Shown: positions 42,580-55,692, counted from the stretch's first letter. The stretch: DNA of 64,000 bases from Isoetes taiwanensis (GCA_021234155.1 JAJEKV010000027.1:4090623-4154622), one strand, 5' to 3'. The notes: generated from the sequence alone by a model not told the origin. Program-made: numbers and translations.

Positions 42580-43350
42580 ACGTAAAAACACTTACTTCAA
42601 ATTACGCTTTTAAGTACTTATCTTCTGCCTATGGCGAGCACATTGAACAAATAAAAACTCGAAGGAATACAATAGAAGCTCTAAAAAATAGTTGAAACTC
42701 TAACTATTGAGATCAAAGCCCGTAATCAAGCGTAACAAGCTTGGATTCGTGAGTATCATGAGTATGATCTTGGCTACACAAAGCATTTAGCAAGGAAGAC
42801 GTTGAAAAAAAGAAGATATGAACTCTCGCTGAAGCTTCCCAATGTTTTTGTTGATTCCTAAACCGCCAAGATCGACCTAAACTGCTTCAACATCATCTCA
42901 TTTAACTCGCCTCACTTTCGCCAAAAGACTCAACAAAGCTTGAAATAGTGATATGGCGGCCTTCAAAAACTCCTCGAAAATGAAACCTTGAACTGAAAAC
43001 TCGAAAACTCGATAAACTCCGAAAACTGCAAAACTTGGAGAACGACAAATCGCTATGGCGGCCTTCCAAAAACAAGTATCCGACGGCTACCGCCGCTTCT
43101 TCAACCCTAAAGCGCCCAAGCAGCTGGCTATGCCTTCCTGAAAAAAAAAAAGCGCCCGCTGATTGTCTATAAGCGCCCGCACCGGGTATATGGCGTAGCG
43201 CAGAGATGGCTTTATAAGCCTGATTGGCTCCCCATGATTGGCTATGGCGCCCTTTCACAGAATTTGAGCTAGCCATGAAGAAGCGGAGGAACGCTTCGCC
43301 ATATAAAAATGACGTAATATACAAGTAATTTGAAGTAAGTGTTTATTACG
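42580..43350. mobile_element. MITE-like element with about 24-bp TIRs
   Basis: GTAAAAACACTTACTTCAAA at the left matches GTAATTTGAAGTAAGTGTTT at the right in inverse orientation. The 770-bp interior holds at least four spaced copies of a word like GGAAGGCCGCCATAG (near 42,955, 43,055, 43,130 and 43,245). On the minus strand these make a 140-codon open frame with repeated GRHS. I take this frame as a by-product of the repeat. Confidence 0.5.
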
Positions 43351-46300
43351 CAAAAAATAAACCTTGCCACCGCAATATAATCTCTTTTTAATTGCACCTT
43401 GATTGCCCCATCCCCTACATTCTCTCAAACTACCCTTAGATTTCCGTTCAATTTCTCAGGTTCTCTCTCAAGCTTCTATGCCATAACCATATCGCAGCGA
43501 AATAGAAAAGCATATAAATCTGAGAGTGTAGTTATTCTTCGCATGAAAAGTATCTTAATTGTTTTTATTCGATGGGCATCGATTCCTGGTGAAGGATGTC
43601 CCCTATTTTCAGTGTCCGGGTTGTGGCTCAAATAAGTCGAATTCATTGTCTCTTTTAACAAGTAGCATTTGTTGAACAGTCTACAGAAAATGCATCTGCA
43701 CACACTTGCAACCTACTCAAATTGTGAATGTTAACTCATTGAAGGATTGTTATCTCAATTGGAAGCCCAATTTCTTCAATTACTAAGTTTCCCAAACAAG
43801 TGTATAGCGTGCAGAATCATTTGACAACTTGGTGAAAAGGCAAGAACCTTTAACTTGAAGTTCTACATTGCTAACAACCTTGGGTGCACCTTTCAACTGG
43901 ACAAAATCAACAACATTAATTCTTCATTTACACACGAGCTTTTATTTCATACATTCTAACAACTGATCATTTGTGATCATTAAAAAATCAAGCTAAATTT
44001 AAATTAAAATGGAATTGTACCATTTGTTGGCATAACAAAATAGTCATAAATGATATTGTCAAAGTTATGCCAACCCTCATTCATACAACCTTGTCATTAA
44101 TAAAAGAATGCAATGCTAAGTTCTCCTTGATGTGTGCATACCCTACAATTATTTGTCATTAATAAAAGCGTCTCAATTGCATGCAGAATGGATACTGCCA
44201 AATGTAACCTTATACATATCCTGCAATTACTACCCCTCAAGATGCCATGTTTGGGTTCGGGCTCTTATGCATTCCTCTTGCATGTCTCTTATGCATTCCT
44301 CTTGCATGTCTACGACACATTTCAAAGCAAGCACATCTTCATCACATTGCTCATACCGAATTGCTCATACCGATTAGATATTTATTACATTTAAGCTTAA
44401 GTTTTTTTGCCGCATTTTTTTTTAACACTAATGCAACACCAAGTTGTCCTTGCTACGCGCATACCCTGCAGTTAATTGTATTCCATGCCTCAATCCATTG
44501 GAACGTGCCATTCAAGAAGTATATGAGTTGTCTAAGGTCAAGGAAGGCCTCTTACATACAGAAAGACTCTCAGTTGTCTGCATAAGGCAAGGATTAGATG
44601 AGACTAAATCAAGACAATGAGCATGACGAAAAGAAAGAATTTGCTAGTGCACAATAGACTAGAAACATAACATAATATACAAAATCAGTGCAACTTTGTG
44701 AAAGGCACTAATCTGCAGATCAAAGGAGAAAAGCACACAGAAAACTATTATGGCCCGCGTTCACAGAATAGCACATTGAGTCTAATATAGATATCAAATG
44801 CTATTAAAACAGGAGCTACATATGACCTGATTTCTACACTAACAAATCAGATTTCTACACTAACAAATCAGTAGCTTAATAACATAAAAATGAGAAAACA
44901 ACAGATAGATTACTATGAACGACCACTTGCCTATAAAGCAAAGCAATCTTACCCTATGGCTATATGATCGAGAAGGCCCTTACTTTACTAGGCCCCTTAT
45001 AAAGATAAAAGCTAGAAATGTTATTGCCAATCTGCATCGCCAATATGTATGGCAAGTACAATGGCTACTACTATTATTGTCAATCAGAACGCAAGTACAA
45101 TTGCTAAATGGCTACTGTTATTGCCAATCTATATGGCAAGTATAATTGCACAAGGTCATCATGATGTTTCATTTTATCAAATCCAACTCTTAGGGTCCAA
45201 TAACATCCATTCCCAGTCGTTTCTCACTAGTAGTTTCTCACTGGTCAGATATAGGTTCGTACATGCACATGCTGTAGACTAGAAAGATTCTCGCGACGCT
45301 TACAATCGCCTTTGAATTGAATAGTGCATTATCGCAAATAAATTACAACTCCATATATAAGTTCAAAGCCCATATAGGAGACATAGAAATTTACCCGGCA
45401 TCCGTTGGAGCGCGACCGTCCCTAATGGAAAAAATCGTGACAATAATAGCTAGCATCCGTTTTGCCAAGGAAGAATTTTATCTGTTCTGCAATTCCAACG
45501 ATACCCAGCTGCTAGTTTGACTAAGCTAACTCTGTTGACCAAGTTCTGAAGTAAAAAGCAAAATTATCATAACAGAAAAGCAAGTGCAAAGCTTAAGGAT
45601 AAGTTGCCAATTGATGTAGTACCAGGTTTGCAGATGTTTCAAGCAACCCTCGACCAAATTTCCTCGTGATCTCAAAATAAAGCTAAAAATTTTGTTCTTC
45701 AAAATGCAATACAAAACCTGCCCCGCTCGATTGATTAAGAGTGCCGCTAAAAGCATTTTTATGTCATCTTCCTTCTTCTCGCATAACCCCAAATCCTTCC
45801 CAATGAACAAATTTATACCGAAAATAAACGTGAAAAGCAAGCGAAAGCAAAGGGAAGCAATTTTTGTAATGAAAGTCGAAATTAGCCGCTGTCGTGTGGA
45901 AAATACTCTTTCCTTGCAAAGATTGCATCCCTCGTGAAGCCGGAACAACAGCCAGCCACAACAACGTTAGGAAAAGCCAAAGACACATCATAGAAAAACA
46001 ACATAGATAATTGCCATGCGATCTTAAGAATGGACTAACGAAACACCGATTTCAAAACTTAATGCTCAAAAAAATTGGCATAAATAGCAAGCACAACATT
46101 CCAAACGGAGTCCAAGGCTTCCTAGAGCAAATACACAAAGCTCAATCCCCGTAAAGAAATGACCTGAGCCATGATCTTCCGCCCCCCTCGCTTGCAATGG
46201 CAAAGAACTTTGGCAGATACAATATGTGCTTTCAAAAATCTTTGTATATTGATGTTGAAAGCTTGCAATCGGACTTGCAGAGTTGCATGATGCATAATCT

Positions 46301-48447
46301 GCCTTTGTTGACCTCCAATACATTGTGATAATCCTTCAAAAATTAAATACCGCAAATCTCCCCCACAATCGTCACAAAAATACTACGTAAATAATGCAAC
46401 ACGATTAAAACTAAAAAAGATCAATATAGCCTAAAATTGACCACAAATTAGAATATGATATATGTCAACAACATAAAAGTCGCATTTAGTTTTACCTTCA
46501 CTACCGACCGTCCTCTAAATGAACCAATAGCTCTGCTATTACAATCCGCCCTTGAAGGCCATGTTCCCAATGAACTTCAACCTATAATAAGCACGTGTCA
46601 AGCAACTTTTCTTTGCAAACATACTCGTGCACGTGTCAAGCAAGTTTACTTTTGTAAAATTTATGGGTACACCCATTTCCTTCTTCATAACACAATGTAT
46701 GCATAGACATAAAACAAATCCAACACAAAGAAAGGACTACAACATATGCATGTAGGCTAGTTGTTGACCTCTATCAAGCCATATCCAGGGACATCTATTC
46801 TAGGTACAAATGATATAATTGGTCGTGTCCAGCAAAAACAAAGATCAAGCATTTACAAATTAAGACTTATATTTGGCACCTAAGGTTGAAATTGTAGAAG
46901 TTAACAGCTATCTCCATCTTTTGCCACATACGAAATGAATATTCTGTTACAGATTCCGTTAGGGCATCTAGTGGAGGTTTCCCAGAGAATGAAGATGGGG
47001 AAGGATCAATCAAGGGGGTTCACTACATTCTGCACATGGTCCTTTAACAACAGGGTGTTTGACACCTCCAATATTATCAGATCCAAATTGTGGTATGGTA
47101 TTTTTCCAAGAAGTGTCGATTTTTGGTACGTAATGTAAAATGATTTGTCTAGCTTGAACTTTTAACTCTTTAGGGTAGGCACGAGCAAATTGTATAAGCC
47201 AAGATTATCCCCAATAGCTTTTATCCTAAAATGTAATTGCTACTTCACATTTGTTTGATTATGTATACTGGCCTTTTTAAATTTATTGGCATCTATTCAG
47301 ATATGCTACGACATGCAAGAAATGGATTGCAACAGAATTATGGACATAAAGCTGCTATTTACAGCCATGAATTTGGAAGAAAACGAGATATTTCAGTTAA
47401 CCGGGACTCATTAAAAGAGAGCTTACAGATGAGCATCGAGACTCTAGAAAATTCACGTCCCCCCAAGGCAAGCGCTGACCATCATTTTCGTTTTGTACAT
47501 TTGCATATTTTGAACTTCTCTTGAAACACACTTCGTTCAATCATTTTTACTTATCACATAGTCATAAGATGCCTACAATGTTGATCGTATAGCAATGGAC
47601 TGCTCTCCAGCTTATACTGCAATGACTTCTGGAACCTTCCTTAGGCAACAACACAAAAATAATTAATGACATATAGAGAAACAGAAAGAAGGAAATTATG
47701 ATTAATGGTGATGAACAAAGCACATCCTTGGCTTCATTTTCCGTAAGTAGATTCATCCTTATCATAAGGAAACTTTAATTGCCTAAATAGCTACAAAGAA
47801 AAGACCTCAATTGTACTTCAAAACAAAATCCAAAAAAATTGACCGGCATGCAAAAGGGACACCCATTTAATATCACTAATTTCATGCAAATGATTCTTAT
47901 CGGCTATAAGGATTGGTCCACAACCGAGCACGAATGTCGGCTTGTTTGAAGCATGAAGAAAACAAACGATTCTTCCATCTAACCTCGGTGGCCTCAAATG
48001 ATCATTTGGTAGCCAAGATCACCGGTATTTAAAAAAAAAATCAGATTTATTTGGTAGATAACGGAGTGGAATATAGAATAATTGTCATGATATCTCAGAC
48101 GATTTGTCAATGCCAAGAGCTTCAAACATCCATTCCTACTTCATGAAATATATCGTAATGTAATAATGATGCATGGGACAAAATCAAGAGTCCCGCTCTT
48201 GATAAATATTTCCAAAACTCACCTTAAGCTTACATTTATCCCGCCTACTCTCGATATACCACTCATTTATAAAAGCGACCTGAAATTTACAATCTCTAGG
48301 ACTGATAATTTGTTACTTCCGTGGAAAATGTCTATCACCATAAGTATGAATGGAGTGCTCAACATGACCGAGGGCACAAACTCTGCAACACCTCAGCCCA
48401 TTCTATCACTTTTTCCCACTTGTTACTTTAAACCTGGACAATATACT
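43351..48447. other. G interior, middle: no recognisable gene
   Basis: About 5.1 kb of AT-rich sequence without a frame I can assign. Local tandem duplications: CTTATGCATTCCTCTTGCAT (about 44,267 and 44,291), GATTTCTACACTAACAAATC (about 44,830 and 44,852), and repeats of the type TTGCCAATCTRYAT...GGCAAGTA at 45,025-45,150. Open frames are under 180 codons and show no domain. Confidence 0.4.
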
Positions 48448-48549
48448 AACCCCATCTTAAACAACATAGTCCTTGCCCGTTTGTTTATATTTGCCACCAA
48501 CCCCATCTTAAACAACATAGTCCTTGCCCGTTTGTTTATATTTGCCACC
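48448..48549 (+). repeat. Perfect 51-bp tandem duplication
   Basis: AACCCCATCTTAAACAACAT begins each of two adjacent identical 51-bp copies. Identity implies a recent slippage or assembly duplication. Confidence 0.9.
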
Positions 48550-51480
48550 AGCCTACGAAGTTGCCATTCAAATCTCTGCATGTGCATGACATTTATCCAC
48601 CTTTTCACCATTCATCAAAGCAAAATACAAAGCTTCCTACCAGAGAACTCGGCCTGCATGCATCTACCTCCATGCTGCCAATATTTGGACTGCTAACCTT
48701 CAGGTCGGCATATGCTCATGCAACCTCTTTAACAAACCTCAATCAATCTGGGCCGCACTAGTGGGATGATCTGGGGCTGCAAAATTCTTATTTATGAATT
48801 TTATAATCTAACTATGTTCATCAGCTACACATTATGCAATATCAAAGGAGCTCAACTATAGTGCAACATAACCTTGCCCATGAATGCAACTAAAAGGCCC
48901 ATAAACCCTGCAAGTCGCATTTGTCTTGGAATGTCGCAATTTACATGCAAAGACATTTGAAGAATTTGCATCTGGCGGACACCGGAACAAAAGGAAACAC
49001 TGTAACAAAGGCACCACCATTTGTGGTCGCTTTAAAAGCCAAAATGAACAAAATAATTCTAATGAACAACTAAACAATGGCAGGGGAACACCGTGCAAAA
49101 TCCCAACCCTAAATAAAAAATGGAGTCATTTTAAAAGAGAAAACAGGCCCAATAAGTGGCAATCAGTCATCATTCTTGACGCTAACCTGCTAGGATGCAT
49201 AACGCAATGGCGATCCAAATACTTCTTTTCTCAAAGATTTGAAGTCGAGCACCTAATGTATCACCGACGAAATAAAAGCTCGACGCCGTCCATGTGGTGT
49301 AGTTGACATGGAAGAAGGAAGGAAGACTCCAACCGCCAGTCCACCAACGACGCATTTCTTTTGGCGCAGAAGCTCGATAGTGGCGTAAAGGCTAAGAACC
49401 GCCATGCAAAAAACTCTTCTTTGGATGCCCGCCATAGCCGAAAAATTCTAAGCACCCGTAAAATGGACTTAAAACATAGGGCGGAACCATGGTTTTGGCG
49501 AATGAATGCTACGCATTTATATTCACATTTGAAACTCATATTGGCTTTACAGTAAGTTGTTAGGCCTAGTTCTAGGTAAAGTTCTTCACTCTATATATCA
49601 CAATTCACATATTTCTTGTGCAAAGAAATTTCCTATCTCAGATGTTTCATTTATTTCAATGCTTAACCTTTGAGCATAGATTGGTAAACCGAGACGTTTA
49701 TTTGCTATAACCGGAAGGTTTACTTGCAGGCTTATTTTAGTCTTGCCTATGGAGTCTGTTTACCATGTTATTCTATTTGGGCGTAATAATTATGACAACA
49801 AAGAACATCACGTATATGGAGAAGAATCCTAATGCGGGGGAGCAAAGAGGCTAATCAATAAAGAGATCTAAGAGCAACTCCATTGGAGCCATACCTGGTC
49901 TCAGGCAACCTCAAATCTTTGTAGTTTGTAGGCATGCATGCCCAAGCAGATTGATGCTCTATAATACTCCTGAATTATAGCACGTTGAATGGAAAGAGGA
50001 CTTTAGATGCATCAATCCAAGAAAAAGAGTTTTGGTTCATTTGGATGTATGTCCTAACTCAGCTATTCATAATGTGTTATTGCTTATACAGGAGACAACC
50101 AACCTCTTAGCAGAATATCTTAATTGGTTTCCATAGCATCTGGTATTTAGCACATTGCAAATTATAAGTGCATGAAAGATGGAACATCTTCTAAATATGA
50201 TGTAAGACACCTCGTTAAACACAATCTAACTGATTGCTTCCTTATCTATTAACGCAACTAGATTTTAGCCTGCTAGGTCATCCCTTCACCTTGCTAGCTT
50301 GTCTGGTTAGACAACCTCCTTCTTTTAGCAAAATAGCTTAATTGGTTAACTCTGTGATTGGCGGCTTCAGGGATCTAAGGGATGGCTTGCTTGTTGATTA
50401 AAGCAACTCAGCTCAAACGATCTAGCTCCCTTCGCCACCTAGGCATTCCTACAATATCACAAGAACTTCAAGATTTACATTTACAACACAAATTGCCCTC
50501 TTCCTAACGGCAAGATAGAATAATAACTAATCTACGAATATCCATAATTATATTAATAATCTGTTACATTTGGAAGGAACATGCCGAAACCAAATAGAGA
50601 CCAAGATGCACTAACCAAAGACAAAACAAATAAATGATGAATCCACAAAATTTTACACACCTCAAACTACTCGCTTCTCGGTACTTCTTACGAATGAAAA
50701 AACCATCGCCTAAACATACCCGCACTGTGGCCTACATGGAAAAAGCAATCAAGAAGATCGAATATTGGGAACTTATGCGTTTTTCTCTTAGAATAATACC
50801 GGTAGATTGGGTTCTATGCTAGCGATGGTCTTCGACAATGCCGCATATCATTGAGTTTACGACAAAACATAGCTCCACAAATGTTATGCAAAAAGGGAAC
50901 CATAGCACCAATCATATCTATCAGAGCCCGCCCGCCTTTAGCCGAAAGCAAATGCCATCCGTTGAAAAAAAAAAGGGGAACATATCAGTATTAAAATAGA
51001 GCCGACAAAAATGGAAATGGTAACAAATTGCAATTATTAGCATCTCCAAACCTCACTTTTGCACCGATAAAAAACTTGGCCTCGAGAATCATCTGATGCG
51101 CCCGTAATGGAAAGAAGATTTTGCTTCAACTTCATCGGCAAGTATCCCTCCAAAGCAACAGAGCCGACAGATTATAGCTTAAAACACGCATGTAAAGGAG
51201 CAAGATTAAGAATCGATATGTCGATGACCTCCCAAATACAAACCAGGAGAAAAATCTCGCCTAAAAATGATGGGGGTCCATCCATGGCGCATTCGAAAAT
51301 AGAAGAAACTATCGCCCAAGGTTCAAAACACAGGAGGGCGACTATTCAATTCTTCGTATCCTTCAATCCGCCGAGATCGCGTTGGCATTCATGCTCGAGA
51401 GCCACAGGCATTGCTCGCAAGGAAGGAGTCCCGCCACTTTCCCTGACGTGGCGAAATAAACAATGGTAGGGAAGAAATGA
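48550..51480. other. G interior, right part: no recognisable gene
   Basis: Open frames such as 48,926-49,306 (126 codons, basic) and 51,107-51,469 (120 codons) have no recognised domain. 49,300-49,450 and 51,060-51,470 are richer in GCC/CGC than their surroundings, which could mark captured exon pieces. Nothing further can be supported. Confidence 0.3.
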
Positions 51481-52239
51481 CCTTCAAAATTAAATGCAAT
51501 ATTAATATAATGTGCCACCTCATCATGTGGCATTTATTGCTATCAAATTATGTGGCAACATCAGGGCCATTCATCCTGCACGTTCGACGGCTTAGATCAA
51601 AAGCCCCAAATAAGGGGGGTGTTTGGGGTGGATTGAGGTGGCTCCACCAGGGCCGTCGGATCTCAGATCTGGACGGTCCAGGCGGCGACACCAAAATCTC
51701 TATATACATTTGGTACACTTATATAATTGTATATATATAACAGATATATATATACAAGAAATTTAATGCGTCCTACGATGCATGTTCGAGTTTTAGCATG
51801 TTCCTATGCGGCAAGTTCTTGTCGTGCCCTACATTCTAAAAGAATGTCTTGAGAATACTCTAAATTCATAGATTCTCTAAGATTCTACCAAGGTTCTCTT
51901 GGAGGTTTCGTGGAGATTCCTCTAAATTTTATAAGATTCCCTCTAGATTCCATTAGATTTCCGTAGATTCTCCAAGATTCTATGACGATCCCCTTAGATT
52001 CCCTTAGATCCCTTTAGATTTTATGAGATTGCCTTAGGTTCCCTTACATTATATGAGATTCAAAGAGATTCTATAAAGATTCCCTTAGATACTCTAAGAT
52101 TTCATCAACATTTTCCTAGATTGCCTTAGATTTTATGAAGATTCCCTTAGATCCCCTAGATTTTAAGAGATTCCCTTAGGCTTGTAAATATTTTCCTAGA
52201 TTCTCTCACATTTTATGAGATTTTCTTAGATTCTATTAG

Positions 52240-52580
52240 ATTCTCCTAGATTCCTTTACATTCTAGAACTTTTTAGAACATTCTAAGGCTTTCTGGAACA
52301 TTCTAAGACTTTCCAAGAACATTCTCGAGACTTTCAAAATATCCTAGAACTTTCTCGAAGTATTTCCTAGATTCTCTTACCTTCCCATGGATTCCTACAT
52401 TGTCGAACATTCTAGAACCTATTAGAACAATTTGAAACTTTCTCGAAGGATTTTCATAGATCCCCCGTTATGTTCTAGAATTTTCTAGAATATTTTGGAA
52501 CTTTCTAGAAGATTCTAGAACTTTCTAGAGCCTTCGAAACATTCTAGAACTCTTTTGAACTAGTTAGAATGTTATACTCT
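52240..52580. promoter_or_regulatory. TTCTAGAA array resembling heat-shock elements, H right arm
   Basis: Inverse counterpart of 21,185-21,440. The run CTTTCTAGAAGATTCTAGAA near 52,500 keeps TTC/GAA modules at 5-bp steps. HSF binding is inferred from geometry only. Confidence 0.45.
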
Positions 52581-52642
52581 ATTTTATCTTAACTAGATTG
52601 TTACCCTTAAGTATACTTGAAACATAAATTATTCATAGAATT

Positions 52643-52712
52643 AATGCTTGGTCTAGTGGTTAGAATGGGGGGCTGGGGGGTCAATGACCAGGGTTCAAAT
52701 CCCCCACACAAC
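52643..52712 (+). other. tRNA-like sequence in the H right arm
   Basis: A box TGGTCTAGTGG at 52,649-52,659 and B box GGTTCAAATCC at 52,692-52,702, spaced as in a tRNA. The anticodon arm is a run of G and is not tRNA-like. It is the inverse counterpart of 21,036-21,103. Confidence 0.6.
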
Positions 52713-53126
52713 ATAAAAGTTTTAAAAGCCTTTCCTTAAAGGATGAGCATTCAACGTGGGCCGTCGGATCTTGGACCCGATCAAGGGCCGAGATCGTGCC
52801 ATGTGGCAAAAATCTAAAGCAACATGAGCCGTAGGATCCTAGATTGACGATCAAGATTAAGAACAACCTGGACCATAGGATCGATTACATATAATTCCCA
52901 AAGCCATGTGCACCGTAGGATGTGTCCCAAAACAATGTGAGTCGTAGGATCTCGGACCGACGATCAGGATCAAATCAACCTGGACCGTAGGATCGCTTAC
53001 ATATATAGTCTATACACAAACTCCCAAGCCATCTGGGCCGTAGGATACGTCCCAAAGCCACGTGAGCCGTAGGATCTCGGATCAACGGTCGGATTTAGGA
53101 GGACAAACATAAGAACATATATATAT

Positions 53127-54235
53127 CAGATATATACAAGTGGTTGTACTATGAAGGACTGCATGATGTCGACCCTGCAAAATACATCAGTGTGGAAGAT
53201 TTCCCTACATTGTCCCAAGATTCGCCTAAAGATTTCCCTTAGATTATACGAAGTCATAGATTCCACCAAGATTCTCATAGATTCTCAAAAATTCTCTCAT
53301 GATTCAGATAGATTTTCCAAGACGATATGTAAATTTTCCTAAATTGTTTAAGATCCTATCAAGATTCCCGTAGATTCTTAGATATTCTATGAAGGTTCTC
53401 TAGATTAACTAAGATTTTCTTCAGATTCCTTTGGATTCCCAAAGATTATCCCAAGATTCACCTAGATTCGGCATGATTCTATGTAGGTTCTCTTGGAGTC
53501 CCTTAGTTTATATGAAGATTCTTCTAGATTTTCCAAAATCCCAGCAAAAAACCTAGATTTCGAAAGGTTTTATGAAAATTCCTTTAAATTTTGTTAGATT
53601 TTTTGAGGATCCCCTTAGATTCTCCAAGGTTACATCAAGACTCCCCTAGATTCTCAAAGATTCCATCAAGATTTGCCATGTTACACAAAAATTCTCCTCT
53701 AGATTCTCAAACATCCTATGAAGGTTCCATGGATTCTTATAAATTCTCTCGAGATTCTTCTAGATTCCCAAAACTTGATCCAGATACATCTAGATTCCGA
53801 CAATTCTATGTACATTATATTGGATCTCCTTAGATTTCATGAAGATTCCTCTAGATTCTATAACATTCCATAAAGAGTCTCAAAGTGTCACTTGGATCCT
53901 ACAAATATTCTCTTAGATTCTCTAAGATTCCACCAACATTCCCCTAGATTCTCGAAGATCCCATAAAGATCATCTAGATTCCCAAAGATTCTCTGAAGGT
54001 TCATGTATGTTACCCGACATTCTATGTAAATTATCTAAAATTTTATCAAGATTCTCTTAGATCCTCAATATTTTATGAAGATTCCTATAGATTTCCATAG
54101 ATCCTACTGAGACTTCGAAAGTGCCTAAGGTCCTTCCCCTAAACTCTCTTAAATCACTATAAGTTTTATAAGATTATAAGATTCTAGGAAGCCTCATAGA
54201 ATATGATCACATTGGCTCTAACAGCACTTACACCC
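53127..54235. mobile_element. F4 right arm
   Basis: It starts TACAAGTGGTTGTACTATG, the inverse of the F4 left inner end. An AGATTC array to about 54,190 follows, then AATATGATCACATTGGCTC, the inverse of the left-arm start AGCCAATGTGATTGAATACT. The outer subterminal part seen on the left (CCGTTAGATC block and end) is absent, so this arm is truncated. Confidence 0.7.
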
Positions 54236-55245
54236 TCAAATAAAGTTCAAATGCCCAAAGGGTTAGCTTGATGTTAAATTATCATGACCACCGTTGTTAT
54301 GCGTTTGGAGTATATTGATCACCATAGCGCACCTTTATTCTTTTGAACTCCATTGTCATGAGCTCTAATTAACACAACAGGGAAAATTGCTCCACCAACT
54401 ATTATAGGGATTGGGTGCCTTGTTATATAGCCATAGGTTAAGGAAAATGTCTATCACATGGCTTGAAGTTATGAGTAAACCACCAAATTTGGTTAATTGC
54501 TCAAGCAAGTGAATTTACGCAAAAATATTATATTTATAACCTCTTCTTTTATCGTTTTAATTCACATTGCACATATCACAGATCTTTTTTTTTTATCACA
54601 AGCATAGGGTAAGGACCAAAGTTACATAAAATTGTCATGGCTTAGGGAAAGTTATTTGAACGTGGTCAATTTGAATATTTGAATATGGATATGGTTCCAA
54701 ATTCCATAGATAGGCATTATCGAAGCCTATTAATTTAATTATTTAAACCACGTTCTCCAGCCACTAGATCACTGTTGAAAAATTAAACATTACTTATTAT
54801 TTGTCCATTCGATTGTAGTATTAACAAATTAGAGATCCGACAAACATTAATTTTTTTATACGACAAATGTCTGCACTGGATACAAAAAAATTATCATCTT
54901 AATCAAGCTTTCAGGAAAACCAAATCTAAGCTTCAATCATGAAATCATGAAGCGACCACTGTGGTCGCATGACTCTAAGGTCATGGCCGAAATCTGCAAT
55001 AACAAAAACACCATGAAAATTCAGACAGGTTGCATAGTTCCATACATGTTGCAGAATCGCTTGATATTCGTGAATGAACAACACTCAGACCCATGAAGCG
55101 CACAGCATATCCCATTTTGAAGCACACAGCATATCCCATGAAGCACACAGCATATCCTTTTCAAACGATTGAATCGAGAACAATCATTATCATTTCAAAA
55201 TTAAAAGCTTGAAAATCAAGATAAAAGCTTACCACAACTAACTAG
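54236..55245. other. No recognisable feature
   Basis: About 1 kb of AT-rich sequence. The words CATATCCCATGAAGC and CACACAGCATATCC are repeated near 55,090-55,160. No open frame of note. Confidence 0.4.
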
Positions 55246-55692
55246 CTAGTATTTGGTGATTGACAATGAAAGGAAGGAGCCTCTGCAGTTGATCAACATG
55301 GCAAGTGATGCGATTCTATCTGGGTGCATGCATCTTGCCTCACAAATCTTCTGCCACATATGAGCAGAGACAATCTGGAATGAAGTGTAGTTGGAACCCC
55401 TAATAGATTTTAACCTGTTTATCTTTGCTCTGTCAAACTTGAAGCATCTTACAACCACAGGTTCGGACGGTGCTGGCTCAGAAACGTTCAACGCATCTGA
55501 TTTCAGTTTGAATCCTAAGTCCACGAAACTTTTATAGCTGGACTCTGCTCTAGAAGGGCCAGCATATGTAATAAGGGCATTGAAAGAGACAGGTTTCTCA
55601 CGGGCAATTTCTGACCAAGCTTTGAGAGATTTCCAAATACTCTTCCCAGGGGGATGATGTTCATCTGCATTGCGTAAAGGATAGCGAATCAT
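55246..55692 (-). pseudogene. BAHD acyltransferase fragment
   Basis: A 148-codon open frame on the minus strand. It resembles the middle of plant BAHD (HCT-like) acyltransferases, which move acyl groups from CoA to alcohols or amines in the cytosol. Matching blocks: SLKAWSEIAR (usually ..SWAEIAR), a linker with KSFVDLGFKL, PVVVRCFKFDRAKINRLK, and YTSFQIVSAHMWQKICEAR (the conserved SFE.L.AHVWR..C.AR region). The catalytic HxxxDG that should lie 11-15 residues before WSEIAR is replaced by EHHPPGK, and the C-terminal DFGWG half is absent. Family full length is about 430-460 residues. Host-gene fragment, probably carried or stranded by transposition. Confidence 0.65.

Larger units (their letters stand above)
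37871..51745. mobile_element. G: about 13.9-kb TIR element without visible transposase
   Basis: Ends CTGTTATATATATACAATTA and its exact inverse TAATTGTATATATATAACAG, with TA-rich flanks. Subterminal inverted similarity extends about 250 bp: CCTTATTTGGGGCTTTTGA and AGCCGT occur on both sides in opposite orientation, along with ACGGCCC and GAGCCACC. The interior is a mosaic of unassigned sequence, short tandem duplications, two smaller palindromic insertions, one intact (TA)n cassette and possible captured exons. Its end resembles those of F1-F3, so G looks like a large member of the same (TA)n-dwelling superfamily. No transposase-like ORF is visible; mobilisation in trans is inferred. Confidence 0.65.
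51746..53126. mobile_element. H right arm, inverse of 20,606-21,930
   Basis: It begins (TA)TACAAGAAATTTAATGCG and ends GGACAAACATAAGAACATAT, the exact inverse order of the left arm. In order: inner end, AGATTC-type array (51,840-52,240), TTCTAGAA array (52,240-52,580), tRNA-like segment (52,643-52,712), GATCCTACGG repeats on the minus strand (52,740-53,090), outer end. It shows that the 30 kb between the arms is nested inside one element. Confidence 0.85.

Noticed and set aside
44132-44585. Overlapping Cys/Leu-rich frames in G
   Set aside because: Two of three overlapping frames arise from a 24-bp tandem duplication; no domain or start context.
51746-54235. Satellite DNA or CRISPR-like array in the AGATTC region
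   Set aside because: Spacers and repeats are too short and irregular for CRISPR. The array is one arm of an inverted element with a matching opposite arm.
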